Shown here: positions 26,248 to 34,636 of the stretch, one piece after another
How the letters are laid out: each line of letters begins with the position of its first letter
How positions within the stretch are numbered: the stretch's first letter is position 1
DNA from: PHAA01 sp034927445
Lineage (GTDB): Bacteria > Bacillota > Syntrophomonadia > Syntrophomonadales > Syntrophomonadaceae
Reading direction: 5' to 3'
DNA: 64,000 nucleotides
NCBI GenBank assembly: GCA_034927445.1
Contig: JAYFPZ010000003.1
Coordinates: 1 to 64,000 of the forward strand
Notes under the pieces: generated by a model
What the model was told of the DNA's origin: nothing
Seen by the model: the letters and a program-made list of their open reading frames with translations, nothing else
Databases searched by the model: none
Position numbers and translations under genes: made by a program

Positions 26248-27091
26248 GTCTTCCTCCTTGGTGAACGTTCAGCAGCCGTATAAGCAGAGAACGCATCTCC
26301 AAACGGGGTTGGATGATGTCAATCATTCCATGTTTCAATAAAAACTCCGAGCGTTGAAATCCCGCCGGAAGTTTCTGCCCCGTTGTCTGTTCAATAACTC
26401 GAGGCCCGGTAAAACCGATTAAAGCACCCGGTTCGGCAATAATAATATCTGCCAGGGAGGCAAAGCTGGCAGTTACGCCTCCCGTGGTCGGGTGGGTCAA
26501 TATGGAGATGAAAAGCAATCCCTTCTCGTTTAAACGCCCCACCGCCGCGCTGGTTTTGGCCATTTGCATCAGGGAAAGCATCCCTTCCTGCATGCGCGCT
26601 CCGCCTGAACAGCAGGAAATAATAAAGGGCAGGGAGTATTGAATAGCCCCCTCTATGGCACGGCAAATCTTTTCTCCTACGACCGACCCCATACTGGCCA
26701 TCATAAAACGGGAATCCATGACCCCCAGAACCGTACCAAATCCACCGATACTGGCTCTTCCGGTAATTATGGCTTCCTGCATCAGAGTATTCTCTTGAGC
26801 GCCAGCTATCTTTTCGGCATAGTTGGGAAAATCCAGGGGATTAACCGAAGTCAGGCGGGCGTCCCACTCCTCGAAGCTGTCTTCATCGCAGAGGGAATAG
26901 ATCCGTTCCCAGGCGCCTACCGAAAAATGATGGGAGCAACGGGGGCAGCAGTCATTATTCTGCAGTTTCTCAGCTTCGGATATCCAGGCCGAACAGGCAG
27001 GACATGAAAAATTGCCTTCTCTGGCGTCAAAGGCATGCAGATTCTTTTTTACCCCAGAGAGATCAATATAGGCCTTTTTCTTGTTAAACAT
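26234..27091 (-). CDS. accD: Acetyl-CoA carboxylase carboxyltransferase subunit beta
   Basis: 285 aa. N-terminal zinc ribbon CPACSAW and CCPRCSHH (residues 30-55), then the carboxyltransferase core with SCCSGGARMQEGMLSLMQMA near 160 and HPTTGGVTASFA near 200. It starts two bases after the fabZ stop; GGAAGG precedes the ATG. Confidence 0.97.
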   Translation of the reverse strand: MFNKKKAYIDLSGVKKNLHAFDAREGNFSCPACSAWISEAEKLQNNDCCPRCSHHFSVGAWERIYSLCDEDSFEEWDARLTSVNPLDFPNYAEKIAGAQENTLMQEAIITGRASIGGFGTVLGVMDSRFMMASMGSVVGEKICRAIEGAIQYSLPFIISCCSGGARMQEGMLSLMQMAKTSAAVGRLNEKGLLFISILTHPTTGGVTASFASLADIIIAEPGALIGFTGPRVIEQTTGQKLPAGFQRSEFLLKHGMIDIIQPRLEMRSLLIRLLNVHQGGRHGQE

Positions 27092-27093
27092 AA

Positions 27094-27534
27094 TTAATCA
27101 TCCTTCCGAGATGACTTATCCAGTCCAAACATCAACTCACCCCGGCAGACCAGTTCATTGTCAACCTGTATCTCACTTTTGAACCATCCAAAACTACCCT
27201 TAATTTTCAAAACTTCACTGGTAATTACCAGAGTATCTCCCGGTATGGCCTGACGCTTGAAACGCATCTTATCAATCCCGGCCAGTATACCCAACTGCCC
27301 CCTGTATTTATCCAGACTGAAAAGGGCGCAGGCACCCACCTGGGCCATGGCTTCTATCATCAATACCCCGGGCATTATGGGACGACCTGGGAAATGCCCC
27401 ATAAACTGGGGCTCATTTATAGTCAAATTCTTAAGCCCTACTGCCCGTTTTCCCGGTTCCAGCTCAATAATACGGTCGACCAGGAGAAACGGATAGCGGT
27501 GGGGCAAAACCTTCAATATTTCATTTATATCCAT
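27094..27534 (-). CDS. fabZ: 3-hydroxyacyl-ACP dehydratase
   Basis: Hot-dog-fold enzyme removing water from 3-hydroxyacyl-ACP. 146 aa. LPHRYPFLLVDRI at residues 9-21 with the catalytic His, and HFPGRPIMPGVLMIEAMAQ near 48-66 with the catalytic Glu. It is the only dehydratase in the cluster; no fabA is seen. Confidence 0.97.
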   Translation of the reverse strand: MDINEILKVLPHRYPFLLVDRIIELEPGKRAVGLKNLTINEPQFMGHFPGRPIMPGVLMIEAMAQVGACALFSLDKYRGQLGILAGIDKMRFKRQAIPGDTLVITSEVLKIKGSFGWFKSEIQVDNELVCRGELMFGLDKSSRKDD

Positions 27535-27546
27535 TGTTAACCTCTA

Positions 27547-28788
27547 TTATTTATATTTAGTTATAACCAGCACGGCATTATGCCCGCCAAAACCCAATGA
27601 CTCCGAGGCGGCGATATTTACCGTTTTTTTTCGGGCTTCGCCCCTGACATAATCCAGATCACACTCGGGGTCCGGATTATCCAGATTTATATTGGCGGGT
27701 ATCAAGTCTTTGGTACAGATCAGGGTTGTGGCGATAAGTTCGACGGCACCAGCCGCCCCCAGCATATGGCCTGTAGCTGATTTGGTGGAGGTAATCGCCA
27801 AATTCCCCGGGTCTGCTCCCAACACCCGCTTTAGGGCCTTGGTTTCCACCCGGTCGTTAAAACCGGTACCGGTACCGTGAGCATTCATATAATCCAACTG
27901 ACCGGCTTTAATACCGATTTCACTCAACGCCGCATTCAGTGCCCGGACTGCTCCGTCACCCTCAGGGTCAGGCTGTACTATATGGTAAGCATCGGAACTG
28001 CTGCCGTAACCTATCAATTCCGCATAAATTTTAGCTCCGCGGTTCAGGGCGTGCTCAAGCCCTTCCAGAATAAGGACGCCTGACCCTTCACCCATAACGA
28101 ATCCGTCCCGATCAATATCAAAGGGGCGGCAGGCCTGTTGAGGCTTGTCATTGTGGGTCGACAGGGCTTTCATGGCACAGAACCCGGCAATACTCAATGG
28201 GGTTATGGGGGCTTCTGTACCTCCGCTGATCATTATATCCGCCGAGCCATGCTGGATCATGCGAAAAGCGTCACCAATCGAATTGGTAGCGGTGGCGCAG
28301 GCTGTGACCGAGCAACTGCTTGGCCCCTTGGCTCCAAACATAATTGACACATGTCCGGCAGCCATGTTGGGTATCAGCATGGGAATAAAAAATGGGTTTA
28401 TGCCGCCTACTCCGCGCTTTTGCAAAACCAGGCACTGTTTTTCAAATATATCCAACCCGCCTATCCCAGTCCCGATAAGAACTCCCGCCCGATCGGGATT
28501 GTGCTGGCTTAATTCCAGACCCGCATCCTCCAAGGCTATACGGGTGGCCGCACAGGCATATTGGATAAACGGATCCATCCGGCGGGCCTCGGTTCGCGGC
28601 ATATAGTCCTGGGCGTTAAAGCCCTTGACCTGAGCGGCTATCTTGGTTGGAAAATCGGTGGGATCAAAACGGTCAATCATATCAATACCGCTTTGTCCTG
28701 CCATCAGGTTATCCCAAAACTCCTTAATAGTATTACCGATAGGACAGATTGCTCCCATACCGGTGATTACAACTCTGCGTGGCACCAA
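27547..28788 (-). CDS. fabF: 3-oxoacyl-ACP synthase II
   Basis: Chain-elongating condensing enzyme. 413 aa with a Cys-His-His triad: TACATATNSIG near residue 165, NAHGTGTGFND near 304, and SATGHMLGAAG near 341. GAGGTG precedes a TTG/GTG start pair; TTG 28788 is used, GTG 28785 is equally possible. Confidence 0.97.
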   Translation of the reverse strand: MVPRRVVITGMGAICPIGNTIKEFWDNLMAGQSGIDMIDRFDPTDFPTKIAAQVKGFNAQDYMPRTEARRMDPFIQYACAATRIALEDAGLELSQHNPDRAGVLIGTGIGGLDIFEKQCLVLQKRGVGGINPFFIPMLIPNMAAGHVSIMFGAKGPSSCSVTACATATNSIGDAFRMIQHGSADIMISGGTEAPITPLSIAGFCAMKALSTHNDKPQQACRPFDIDRDGFVMGEGSGVLILEGLEHALNRGAKIYAELIGYGSSSDAYHIVQPDPEGDGAVRALNAALSEIGIKAGQLDYMNAHGTGTGFNDRVETKALKRVLGADPGNLAITSTKSATGHMLGAAGAVELIATTLICTKDLIPANINLDNPDPECDLDYVRGEARKKTVNIAASESLGFGGHNAVLVITKYK

Positions 28789-28808
28789 AATTTCACCTCA
28801 TTTGCCGA

Positions 28809-29045
28809 CTATTCAGCCAAGTTCTTTTCGATATAATCAACTACGTCCTTGACTGTTTTAAGGTTCTCGGCAACCTCTTCCGGAATTTCGAATTCATATT
28901 CTTCTTCCAACAGCATAATCATTTCCACTACATCCAGGGAATCCGCCTCCAGGTCTTCCTCAAAGCGCGATTCCAGCTGAATATCGTCCCCCGAGATGTC
29001 CTTGACTTCCATAATGATTTTTTTCACCGTTTCAAATACTGACAT
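28809..29045 (-). CDS. acpP: Acyl carrier protein
   Basis: 78 aa acidic helical carrier. The phosphopantetheine serine is in EADSLDVVEMIM near residue 36. GGAGG precedes the ATG. It lies between fabG and fabF, as in most clostridial clusters. Confidence 0.98.
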   Translation of the reverse strand: MSVFETVKKIIMEVKDISGDDIQLESRFEEDLEADSLDVVEMIMLLEEEYEFEIPEEVAENLKTVKDVVDYIEKNLAE

Positions 29046-29076
29046 TGTTTACCCTCCTAAATTAATTTAATTGGAA

Positions 29077-29832
29077 CTATATTGACATACCGCCATCAAC
29101 CCGAATAACCTGCCCGTTTATGTAGGCAGCTGCCGGGGAAGCCAAAAAGGCCACCACAGCTGCTATATCCTCGGGCTTACCCAGTCTGCCCGCCGGGATC
29201 TGTTCAACCATCCTGGCCCCAACCTCGGGGGGAAGATTTGAAGTCATATCACTTTCTATGTAACCTGGAGCCACTGCATTAGCGGTGATACCACGAGGTC
29301 CATATTCTTTGGCAACCGAGTAGGTAAAACCAAGCAGGCCGGCTTTGGATGCCGCATAATGCGCCTGCCCGGCATTGCCTGCCATGCCAACCACAGAAGA
29401 TATATTTATTATTCTCCCCTGTTTCTTTTTCATCATATACTTCAGAGCTGCTTTGGAACAATAGAAAGCTGACGACAAATTTGTGTTTATTACATCATGC
29501 CATTGGGCGTCGGTCATGCGAATCAACAGTTGATCTTTGTTGATCCCGGCATTGTTCACCAACACATCCAGGCGTCCCAGGCCGGTAATAGTTTTTTCCA
29601 CCAGGCCGGCGGCCCCCTCGGGGGTTGATACATCCGCGCCCAAGATGATGCCGGTTCCGCCCTGGCCGGCAATTGCGCTTAAAACTTCCTCGGCCTGTTC
29701 TCGGTTGCGGGCTGCATCGCCCTGGTTGTAATAGTTTATCGCTACCTGAAATCCATCCTGGGCCAGTTTTATGGCAATAGCCCGGCCGATGCCACGTGAA
29801 CTGCCCGTAACCAGTGCTGCTGGTTGGCTCAT
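29077..29832 (-). CDS. fabG: 3-oxoacyl-ACP reductase
   Basis: Short-chain dehydrogenase, 251 aa. NADPH site TGSSRGIGRAIA near residues 9-20; NNAGI near 93; catalytic Ser (NISSVVGMAG near 144) and YAASKAG near 158. The ATG overlaps the fabD stop by 4 bp. Confidence 0.97.
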   Translation of the reverse strand: MSQPAALVTGSSRGIGRAIAIKLAQDGFQVAINYYNQGDAARNREQAEEVLSAIAGQGGTGIILGADVSTPEGAAGLVEKTITGLGRLDVLVNNAGINKDQLLIRMTDAQWHDVINTNLSSAFYCSKAALKYMMKKKQGRIINISSVVGMAGNAGQAHYAASKAGLLGFTYSVAKEYGPRGITANAVAPGYIESDMTSNLPPEVGARMVEQIPAGRLGKPEDIAAVVAFLASPAAAYINGQVIRVDGGMSI

Positions 29833-30752
29833 ATTTCCTTCACCTTCTCAAGTAATTTTTGGAGGGATTTGATATCCTCAACCTGACCCAGGACCCGGGT
29901 ACGGTCTATTTTCCTGATCAATCCCGACAGACTTGAACCAGGTCCCAACTCCACAAAATAGTCTACCCGATCCATCATATAGTTTACACTTTGTTCCCAT
30001 CGAACCGGAGAATACAATTGTTCAACCAATAATCCGGGAAACTCGGAGGCATTATTGGCCATGGCGTTGACATTGGAAACAACCCCCAGGGCAGGTTCCT
30101 TAAACTGAACCGCCCCGACCTCCCGGGCGAATTTTTGTGAGCATTCCTGCATCAAAGGGCTATGGGAGGGAACGCTTATAGCCAGCAGCCTGGTTTTGCC
30201 GCCGTGTTCTTTAAGCTTGGCGGCCGCAATTTCTACCGCTTCCTTCTCCCCGGAGATAACCAACTGGCCGGGGCAATTGTAATTGGCTACTTTTACAACT
30301 CCCTCCACCCGGCAGCAAACATCTTCCACCAATCGGTCGTCCAGGCCCAGCACCGCAGCCATGGCTCCTCTTCCTAAGGGAACCGCGTCCTGCATTAATT
30401 GGGCTCTTTTCATCACCAGCGGCAGGGCTTGTTCCATCCCCAGAGCCCCCGCCGCTACCAGAGCCGTATACTCGCCGAGACTCAAGCCGCTGACGATTTG
30501 AGCAGACAGCCCATGGGCTTGAGCCACTGCCAGACAGGCCAGGCTGGTCACTAAAATAGCAGGCTGGGCATATACAGTCTGATCCAATAATTCACGGGCA
30601 CCATTAAAGCAAATTGAACTCAACTCATAGCCGCATATGGCGTCGGCGTCAGCAAAGATCCGGGCGGCAGCTTCATAAGAATCAGCCAGTTCCCGGCCCA
30701 TCCCCACATACTGCGAACCTTGTCCGGGAAATACAAAAGCTAGCCTTGACAT
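29829..30752 (-). CDS. fabD: Malonyl-CoA:ACP transacylase
   Basis: Loads malonyl onto ACP. 307 aa. Starts FVFPGQGSQYVGMG; the nucleophile is in SGLSLGEYTALVAAG near residue 92 and the catalytic His in VPSHSPLM near 200. Overlaps fabK by 13 bp. Confidence 0.97.
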   Translation of the reverse strand: MSRLAFVFPGQGSQYVGMGRELADSYEAAARIFADADAICGYELSSICFNGARELLDQTVYAQPAILVTSLACLAVAQAHGLSAQIVSGLSLGEYTALVAAGALGMEQALPLVMKRAQLMQDAVPLGRGAMAAVLGLDDRLVEDVCCRVEGVVKVANYNCPGQLVISGEKEAVEIAAAKLKEHGGKTRLLAISVPSHSPLMQECSQKFAREVGAVQFKEPALGVVSNVNAMANNASEFPGLLVEQLYSPVRWEQSVNYMMDRVDYFVELGPGSSLSGLIRKIDRTRVLGQVEDIKSLQKLLEKVKEI

Positions 30753-31693
30753 GGCAAATCCCCCATTTTCTTCAGGATCGCCCGGGCTTCAGCCATGATT
30801 TCATCCACTATTTCCGAGGATTTTTCCACCTTTTTAACCAATCCGGAGATTTGTCCGGCCAAAATACTGCCGTTTTCCATATCACCATCTACGGCTGCCA
30901 GAGGATAGCGCCCTGAACCCAGTTTATTGAGGCTTTCCTTATCTGCGCCCTCTTTCTCGAATTTCAAATACTCGCGGGTAAAACTGTTTTGAATAGCCCT
31001 AACCGGATGGCCGGTGGTGATTCCACATACAACCGTAGACCGGTCCCGGGTTTTAATAACCTTGGCCTGATAAGCGGGATGAACATTGGCTTCCTCCGCA
31101 CAGATAAAACGAGTTCCTAATTGAGCTCCCTGCGCACCCAAGGCAAAAGCAGCCGCAACCCCCCTGCCGTCTGCAATTCCCCCGGCAGCCACAATGGGGA
31201 TTCCAACCTCATCGGCAATCATGGGGACAATACACATGGTTGTCATTTCCCCTACATGCCCGCCGGATTCCACCCCTTCGACCACCAGCGCATCGGCTCC
31301 CAAACGTTCCAGACGTTTTGCCAGGGCAACTGAAGCCACTACCGGCATAACTTTTATCCCGGCCTCCTTAAACCGGGCCATGAAAGGTCCGGGATTTCCT
31401 CCGCCGGTGGCCACTACCGGAATTTTTTCTTTAATAATCAACTCTAGATTTTCGGCCAGATAGGGCGAAGTCAAAACCAAATTTACCGCAAAGTTACGGG
31501 AGGTTACCTCTCGGGCCAAGCCAATCTGTTCACGCAGCCAGGAAGCGGGGGAATTGCCGCTGCCAATCGTACCCATGCCCCCTGCCTCAGAAACCGCCGC
31601 CGCCAGACGACCACCGGCAATCCAAGCCATACCGCCTTGAATAATTGGATATCGGATTCCAAATAAATCACAAATGCCTGTGTTAATCAGCAT
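30740..31693 (-). CDS. fabK: Enoyl-ACP reductase II (FMN-dependent)
   Basis: 317 aa TIM-barrel flavoprotein that reduces trans-2-enoyl-ACP. YPIIQGGMAWI near residue 14, ATGGGNPGPF near 94, VEGVESGGHVGE near 138, and phosphate-binding AAGGIADGRGVAAA near 168. Its place between fabH and fabD supports FabK rather than nitronate monooxygenase. No fabI or fabL is seen here. Confidence 0.95.
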   Translation of the reverse strand: MLINTGICDLFGIRYPIIQGGMAWIAGGRLAAAVSEAGGMGTIGSGNSPASWLREQIGLAREVTSRNFAVNLVLTSPYLAENLELIIKEKIPVVATGGGNPGPFMARFKEAGIKVMPVVASVALAKRLERLGADALVVEGVESGGHVGEMTTMCIVPMIADEVGIPIVAAGGIADGRGVAAAFALGAQGAQLGTRFICAEEANVHPAYQAKVIKTRDRSTVVCGITTGHPVRAIQNSFTREYLKFEKEGADKESLNKLGSGRYPLAAVDGDMENGSILAGQISGLVKKVEKSSEIVDEIMAEARAILKKMGDLPCQG

Positions 31694-31710
31694 ACCAAAT
31701 CTCCCCCTCT

Positions 31711-32697
31711 CTAATCTCTGCCCCAGCGCAGTATCGCCCCTCCATAAGTGAGACCGGTCCCAAAAGCCACCATAAGTATATTGGTTCCCCTGGCGAGAGG
31801 GTGTTTTTCATTGTACTGGCACAGGGCTACCGGAATGGAGCCGGCTGAAATATTCCCGCAAACATCAAGATTTATGGCTGCTTTCTCCGGAGGCAGCTTC
31901 ATACGCCGCATCGCGCTTTGGATAATACGCCAATTAGCCTGATGCGGCACAAAAAGATCAATATCCTCATAGGTCAGACCTGCTTTGCGCAGCAGCTCGG
32001 CTGTAGTCTCCGCCACGATTTTGGTGGCGAACTTAAATATCTCGTTACCATTCATTTTCAGATAATGCAAACGCTGGTCCACGGTTGCATGGGTGGCAGG
32101 CAGAGCCGAACCACCGGCCGGCATGTAAAGCAGTCCGGCCCCGTTTCCATCCGAACCGATGCATGTACTGAGGATACCGCAGTCGCCTTCCGACTTGCCC
32201 AGTACCATGGCCCCGGCCCCGTCACCAAAGAGGATGCAGGTATTACGGTCAGTATAGTCAACAACCGAGGAAGGAATATCACACCCCACAATTAAAATAT
32301 GATTGTATTCAGGGGCCAGGAGAAGTTTCTCCGCCACCGACATGGCGTAGATAAAACCGGTACAGCCTGCAGCCAGATCAAACGCCGCCGCCTTGGCTGC
32401 TCCCAGTTCGGCTTGCAATATGCAAGCCGTAGCCGGAAATGGCATATCCGGCGTTACGGTACCCACAATAATCAGGTCCAGTTGCAGCGGATCAATTTGA
32501 GCGTCCTGCAGGGCTCTGCGGGCTGCTACTACTGAGATATCTGAATTTTTCCCCTCCGGTCCCAATATCCGGCGTTCTTTTATTCCAGTTCTCTCTACTA
32601 TCCAGGCATCGTTGGTATCAACCATTTTTTCCAGGTCCTGGTTGCTGAGAACCCTTTCAGGTAAACAATAACCAATCCCCAGGGCTTTAACTCTCAT
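31711..32697 (-). CDS. fabH: 3-oxoacyl-ACP synthase III
   Basis: Starts fatty-acid synthesis by condensing acyl-CoA with malonyl-ACP. 328 aa. Catalytic Cys in AAGCTGFIYAM near residue 113, His in VPHQANWRI near 245 and Asn in GNISAGSIP near 275. First gene of the nine-gene operon; AAAGGT precedes the ATG. Confidence 0.97.
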   Translation of the reverse strand: MRVKALGIGYCLPERVLSNQDLEKMVDTNDAWIVERTGIKERRILGPEGKNSDISVVAARRALQDAQIDPLQLDLIIVGTVTPDMPFPATACILQAELGAAKAAAFDLAAGCTGFIYAMSVAEKLLLAPEYNHILIVGCDIPSSVVDYTDRNTCILFGDGAGAMVLGKSEGDCGILSTCIGSDGNGAGLLYMPAGGSALPATHATVDQRLHYLKMNGNEIFKFATKIVAETTAELLRKAGLTYEDIDLFVPHQANWRIIQSAMRRMKLPPEKAAINLDVCGNISAGSIPVALCQYNEKHPLARGTNILMVAFGTGLTYGGAILRWGRD

Positions 32698-32776
32698 ATT
32701 GGAATTACCTTTCTATGTATTGTTATAGATTATAATACGCAGCTAATAATATCCTAATAGTAAAATACTTGGGATA

Positions 32777-32806
32777 AGTTTAAACAGTGTTAGCCTATCT
32801 TGTCAA
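32777..32806 (-). promoter_or_regulatory. Likely sigma-A promoter of the fab operon
   Basis: On the minus strand TTGACA (32801-32806), an 18-bp spacer, then TAAACT (32777-32782), about 80 bp upstream of fabH. The -35 is perfect and the -10 matches four of six. Confidence 0.55.
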
Positions 32807-32910
32807 TAAAGTATCGAAATCTTCTGATCATTCTGATATATTTATGGTATAATGCATTCGTTATTTTACTTTTGTTATAAAATGGTGAATAATAATAGCT
32901 GATCGAATTT

Positions 32911-33097
32911 ATGAGCGCGTGCGCGAATTGTGCGCCAAAACGCGGGTGCTATAGCGCCTGCCTTTCGCGTTTTGGTTTTATCGCGCCGCGAGCGTATTTA
33001 TTAAACTCCTCCGCAGCCGGGGACCCTACCGCCACTGAGGAAAAAAAATCGGTTTATTCCCCACCTATAGAAGAGGGACCTTAAGAGGAGTTTGATA
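32911..33097 (+). repeat. Dispersed structured repeat family B, copy 2
   Basis: Close match to 19309-19500, including gcgcgaattg, gccaaaacgcggg, tcgcgttttg, tcgcgccgcgagcgt and ttaagaggagtttgata. The inner hairpin is ggtgct-atagcgcc, where copy 1 has ggcgct-acagcgcc, so one G-C pair becomes G-U and the stem is kept. It again lies just upstream of a plus-strand gene. Confidence 0.8.
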
Positions 33098-33195
33098 TAC
33101 GCCTACAGTCAATGATAGCATATACATCCATCAGTTTTATCATTCCCGTCTCATTGCAATTGAAATTCTTAATATTAGGGAATAGGGAGATGAAC

Positions 33196-34290
33196 ATGAA
33201 AACAGAGTACTTGAAAGAACTGCATATCGGTGATTTAATAGCCAGGATCCCAATCATCCAAGGCGGAATGGGAGTCGGCATATCCCTGTCGGGACTGGCC
33301 GCTGCCGTAGCCAGCGAGGGAGGCATCGGCGTGATTGCTGCTGCCGGAATTGGAATGCTGGAACCCGATGGCTTCTCCAATTATCTGGAAGCCAGCAAAC
33401 GTCGTTTGGCCCTGGAAATTCGCAAGGCCCGGGCTGCTACCGACGGCATTCTGGGGGTAAATATTATGGTGGCTCTTTCCAATTTTGCCGATTTGGTTAC
33501 AACCTCCATCGAAGAAGGCATAGATGTTATATTCTCCGGTGCAGGTCTGCCTCTGAATCTTCCCAAGTACCTTAAAGAAAAAAGCCGGACCAAATTAGTG
33601 CCCATCGTATCCAATGGACGCGGGGCCGCCCTTATCGCTAAACGCTGGCTGGAAAAGTACAACTATCTGCCGGATGCCTTTGTGGTAGAGGGGCCCATGG
33701 CCGGCGGCCATCTTGGCTTTAAACCGGAACAGTTGCAAAAGCCTGAATTTTCCCTGGAAAAATTGATTCCGGAAGTAATAAAAGCTGTAAAACCCCTCTC
33801 CGCCAACAACCACAAAGAAATTCCCGTTATCGCGGCCGGCGGGGTTTTTACCGGTCATGACATCTATAAATATATAGAGCTGGGCGCAGCCGGGGTACAG
33901 ATGGCCACGCGCTTTGTAAGCACCCACGAATGCGATGCCTCCATAAAATTTAAAGAGGCATATCTTAACGCGTCGCAAGCGGATACGGTTATTATCAAAA
34001 GTCCGGTGGGAATGCCCGGACGGGCATTGCGCAACGAATTCATAGATGATGTGGAGGCAGGCAGAAAGAAGCCCTTTAAATGCCCCTATCACTGCATAAC
34101 TACCTGCGATTATCAAAACAGTCCTTATTGCATTGCGGTGGCCTTAATGAATGCCCAAAAGGGAAACCTGAAAAATGGATTGGAATTTGCAGGCGAAAAC
34201 GTATACCGTTGCCGGGAGATCGTTAGTGTAAAAGAACTGATGAATACTCTGGCTGAAGAGTATGCAAGCGCAGCTTCTGCCGGCCGGTAG
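33196..34290 (+). CDS. Nitronate monooxygenase-like FMN oxidoreductase
   Basis: 364 aa TIM-barrel flavoprotein. PIIQGGMGVGISLSGLAAAV near residues 19-38, VEGPMAGGHLGF near 172, and AAGGVFTGHDIYKY near 217 are the FMN/phosphate motifs shared with FabK and nitronate monooxygenases. A C-terminal cysteine stretch (CPYHCITTCDY, then SPYC) is typical of the clostridial subgroup and may bind a metal or cluster. The substrate is unknown. AGGGAG at 33184-33189 favours ATG 33196 over the ATG at 33190 or the frame opening at 33112. Confidence 0.88.
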   Translation: MKTEYLKELHIGDLIARIPIIQGGMGVGISLSGLAAAVASEGGIGVIAAAGIGMLEPDGFSNYLEASKRRLALEIRKARAATDGILGVNIMVALSNFADLVTTSIEEGIDVIFSGAGLPLNLPKYLKEKSRTKLVPIVSNGRGAALIAKRWLEKYNYLPDAFVVEGPMAGGHLGFKPEQLQKPEFSLEKLIPEVIKAVKPLSANNHKEIPVIAAGGVFTGHDIYKYIELGAAGVQMATRFVSTHECDASIKFKEAYLNASQADTVIIKSPVGMPGRALRNEFIDDVEAGRKKPFKCPYHCITTCDYQNSPYCIAVALMNAQKGNLKNGLEFAGENVYRCREIVSVKELMNTLAEEYASAASAGR

Positions 34291-34352
34291 CCCGAACGCA
34301 ACTGTATACCGGTATACTTGCCGATTGGCCCCCGTCAGCGGCCCTGGGACTC

Positions 34353-34383
34353 TTGACAAAGGGTATTATGCATGGAGTAAAAT
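34353..34383 (+). promoter_or_regulatory. Possible promoter of the glnA leader
   Basis: TTGACA (34353-34358) and TAAAAT (34378-34383) with a 19-bp spacer. It lies after the flavoprotein gene and before the leader terminator, so that terminator belongs to the glnA leader. Confidence 0.45.
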
Positions 34384-34437
34384 GAATACAACGATTCCTG
34401 TTATTACAGTTTCATAATATTTGAATTGGCATGGTCT

Positions 34438-34483
34438 AGAAGGGTAATGAGGTCCTTTTCCATTAGCGGAAAGGGCCTTTTTT
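34438..34483 (+). promoter_or_regulatory. Candidate ANTAR-responsive attenuator upstream of glnA
   Basis: A terminator, GGTCCTTTTCC (34451-34461), loop attagc, GGAAAGGGCC (34468-34477), then six Ts, lies 150 bp before glnA. Its 5' arm is shared with an alternative hairpin: AAGGGT (34440-34445), hexaloop AATGAG (34446-34451), GTCCTT (34452-34457), extendable by two pairs. The loop has A at position 1 and G at position 4, as ANTAR targets require. The two pairs next to the loop are G-U wobbles and no first (P1) hairpin was found. Confidence 0.55.
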
Positions 34484-34636
34484 GTTGTCTTGGAATAACT
34501 GATATTCCTTTTTACCGTACAAATCTTTAGTATCGCGGTGCAGCCGAAAGATGAAGGGGGGGGACGAACCGTTACAAGTCTCCTGGCAGAAGGAGCCTCT
34601 ATAGCCCAATATTCAGATTTAAGGAGGAAAGACACT

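Noticed and set aside
32741..32765. Possible FapR-like operator before fabH (TATTAG-GATAT-TATTAG)
   Set aside because: The two halves are direct and not inverted, and do not match the FapR palindrome well; no fapR gene is present.
33196..34290. Second FabK
   Set aside because: It has the C-terminal cysteine stretch of nitronate monooxygenase-like proteins and stands outside the fab operon on the other strand.
34386..34437. A first (P1) ANTAR hairpin in the glnA leader
   Set aside because: I tested each A-N-N-G hexaloop for flanking pairs and none closed a stem of three or more base pairs.
34500..34636. Glutamine riboswitch ahead of glnA
   Set aside because: I could not find the conserved core of known glutamine-binding RNAs; only a simple CTCCT-AGGAG hairpin is present near 34580.
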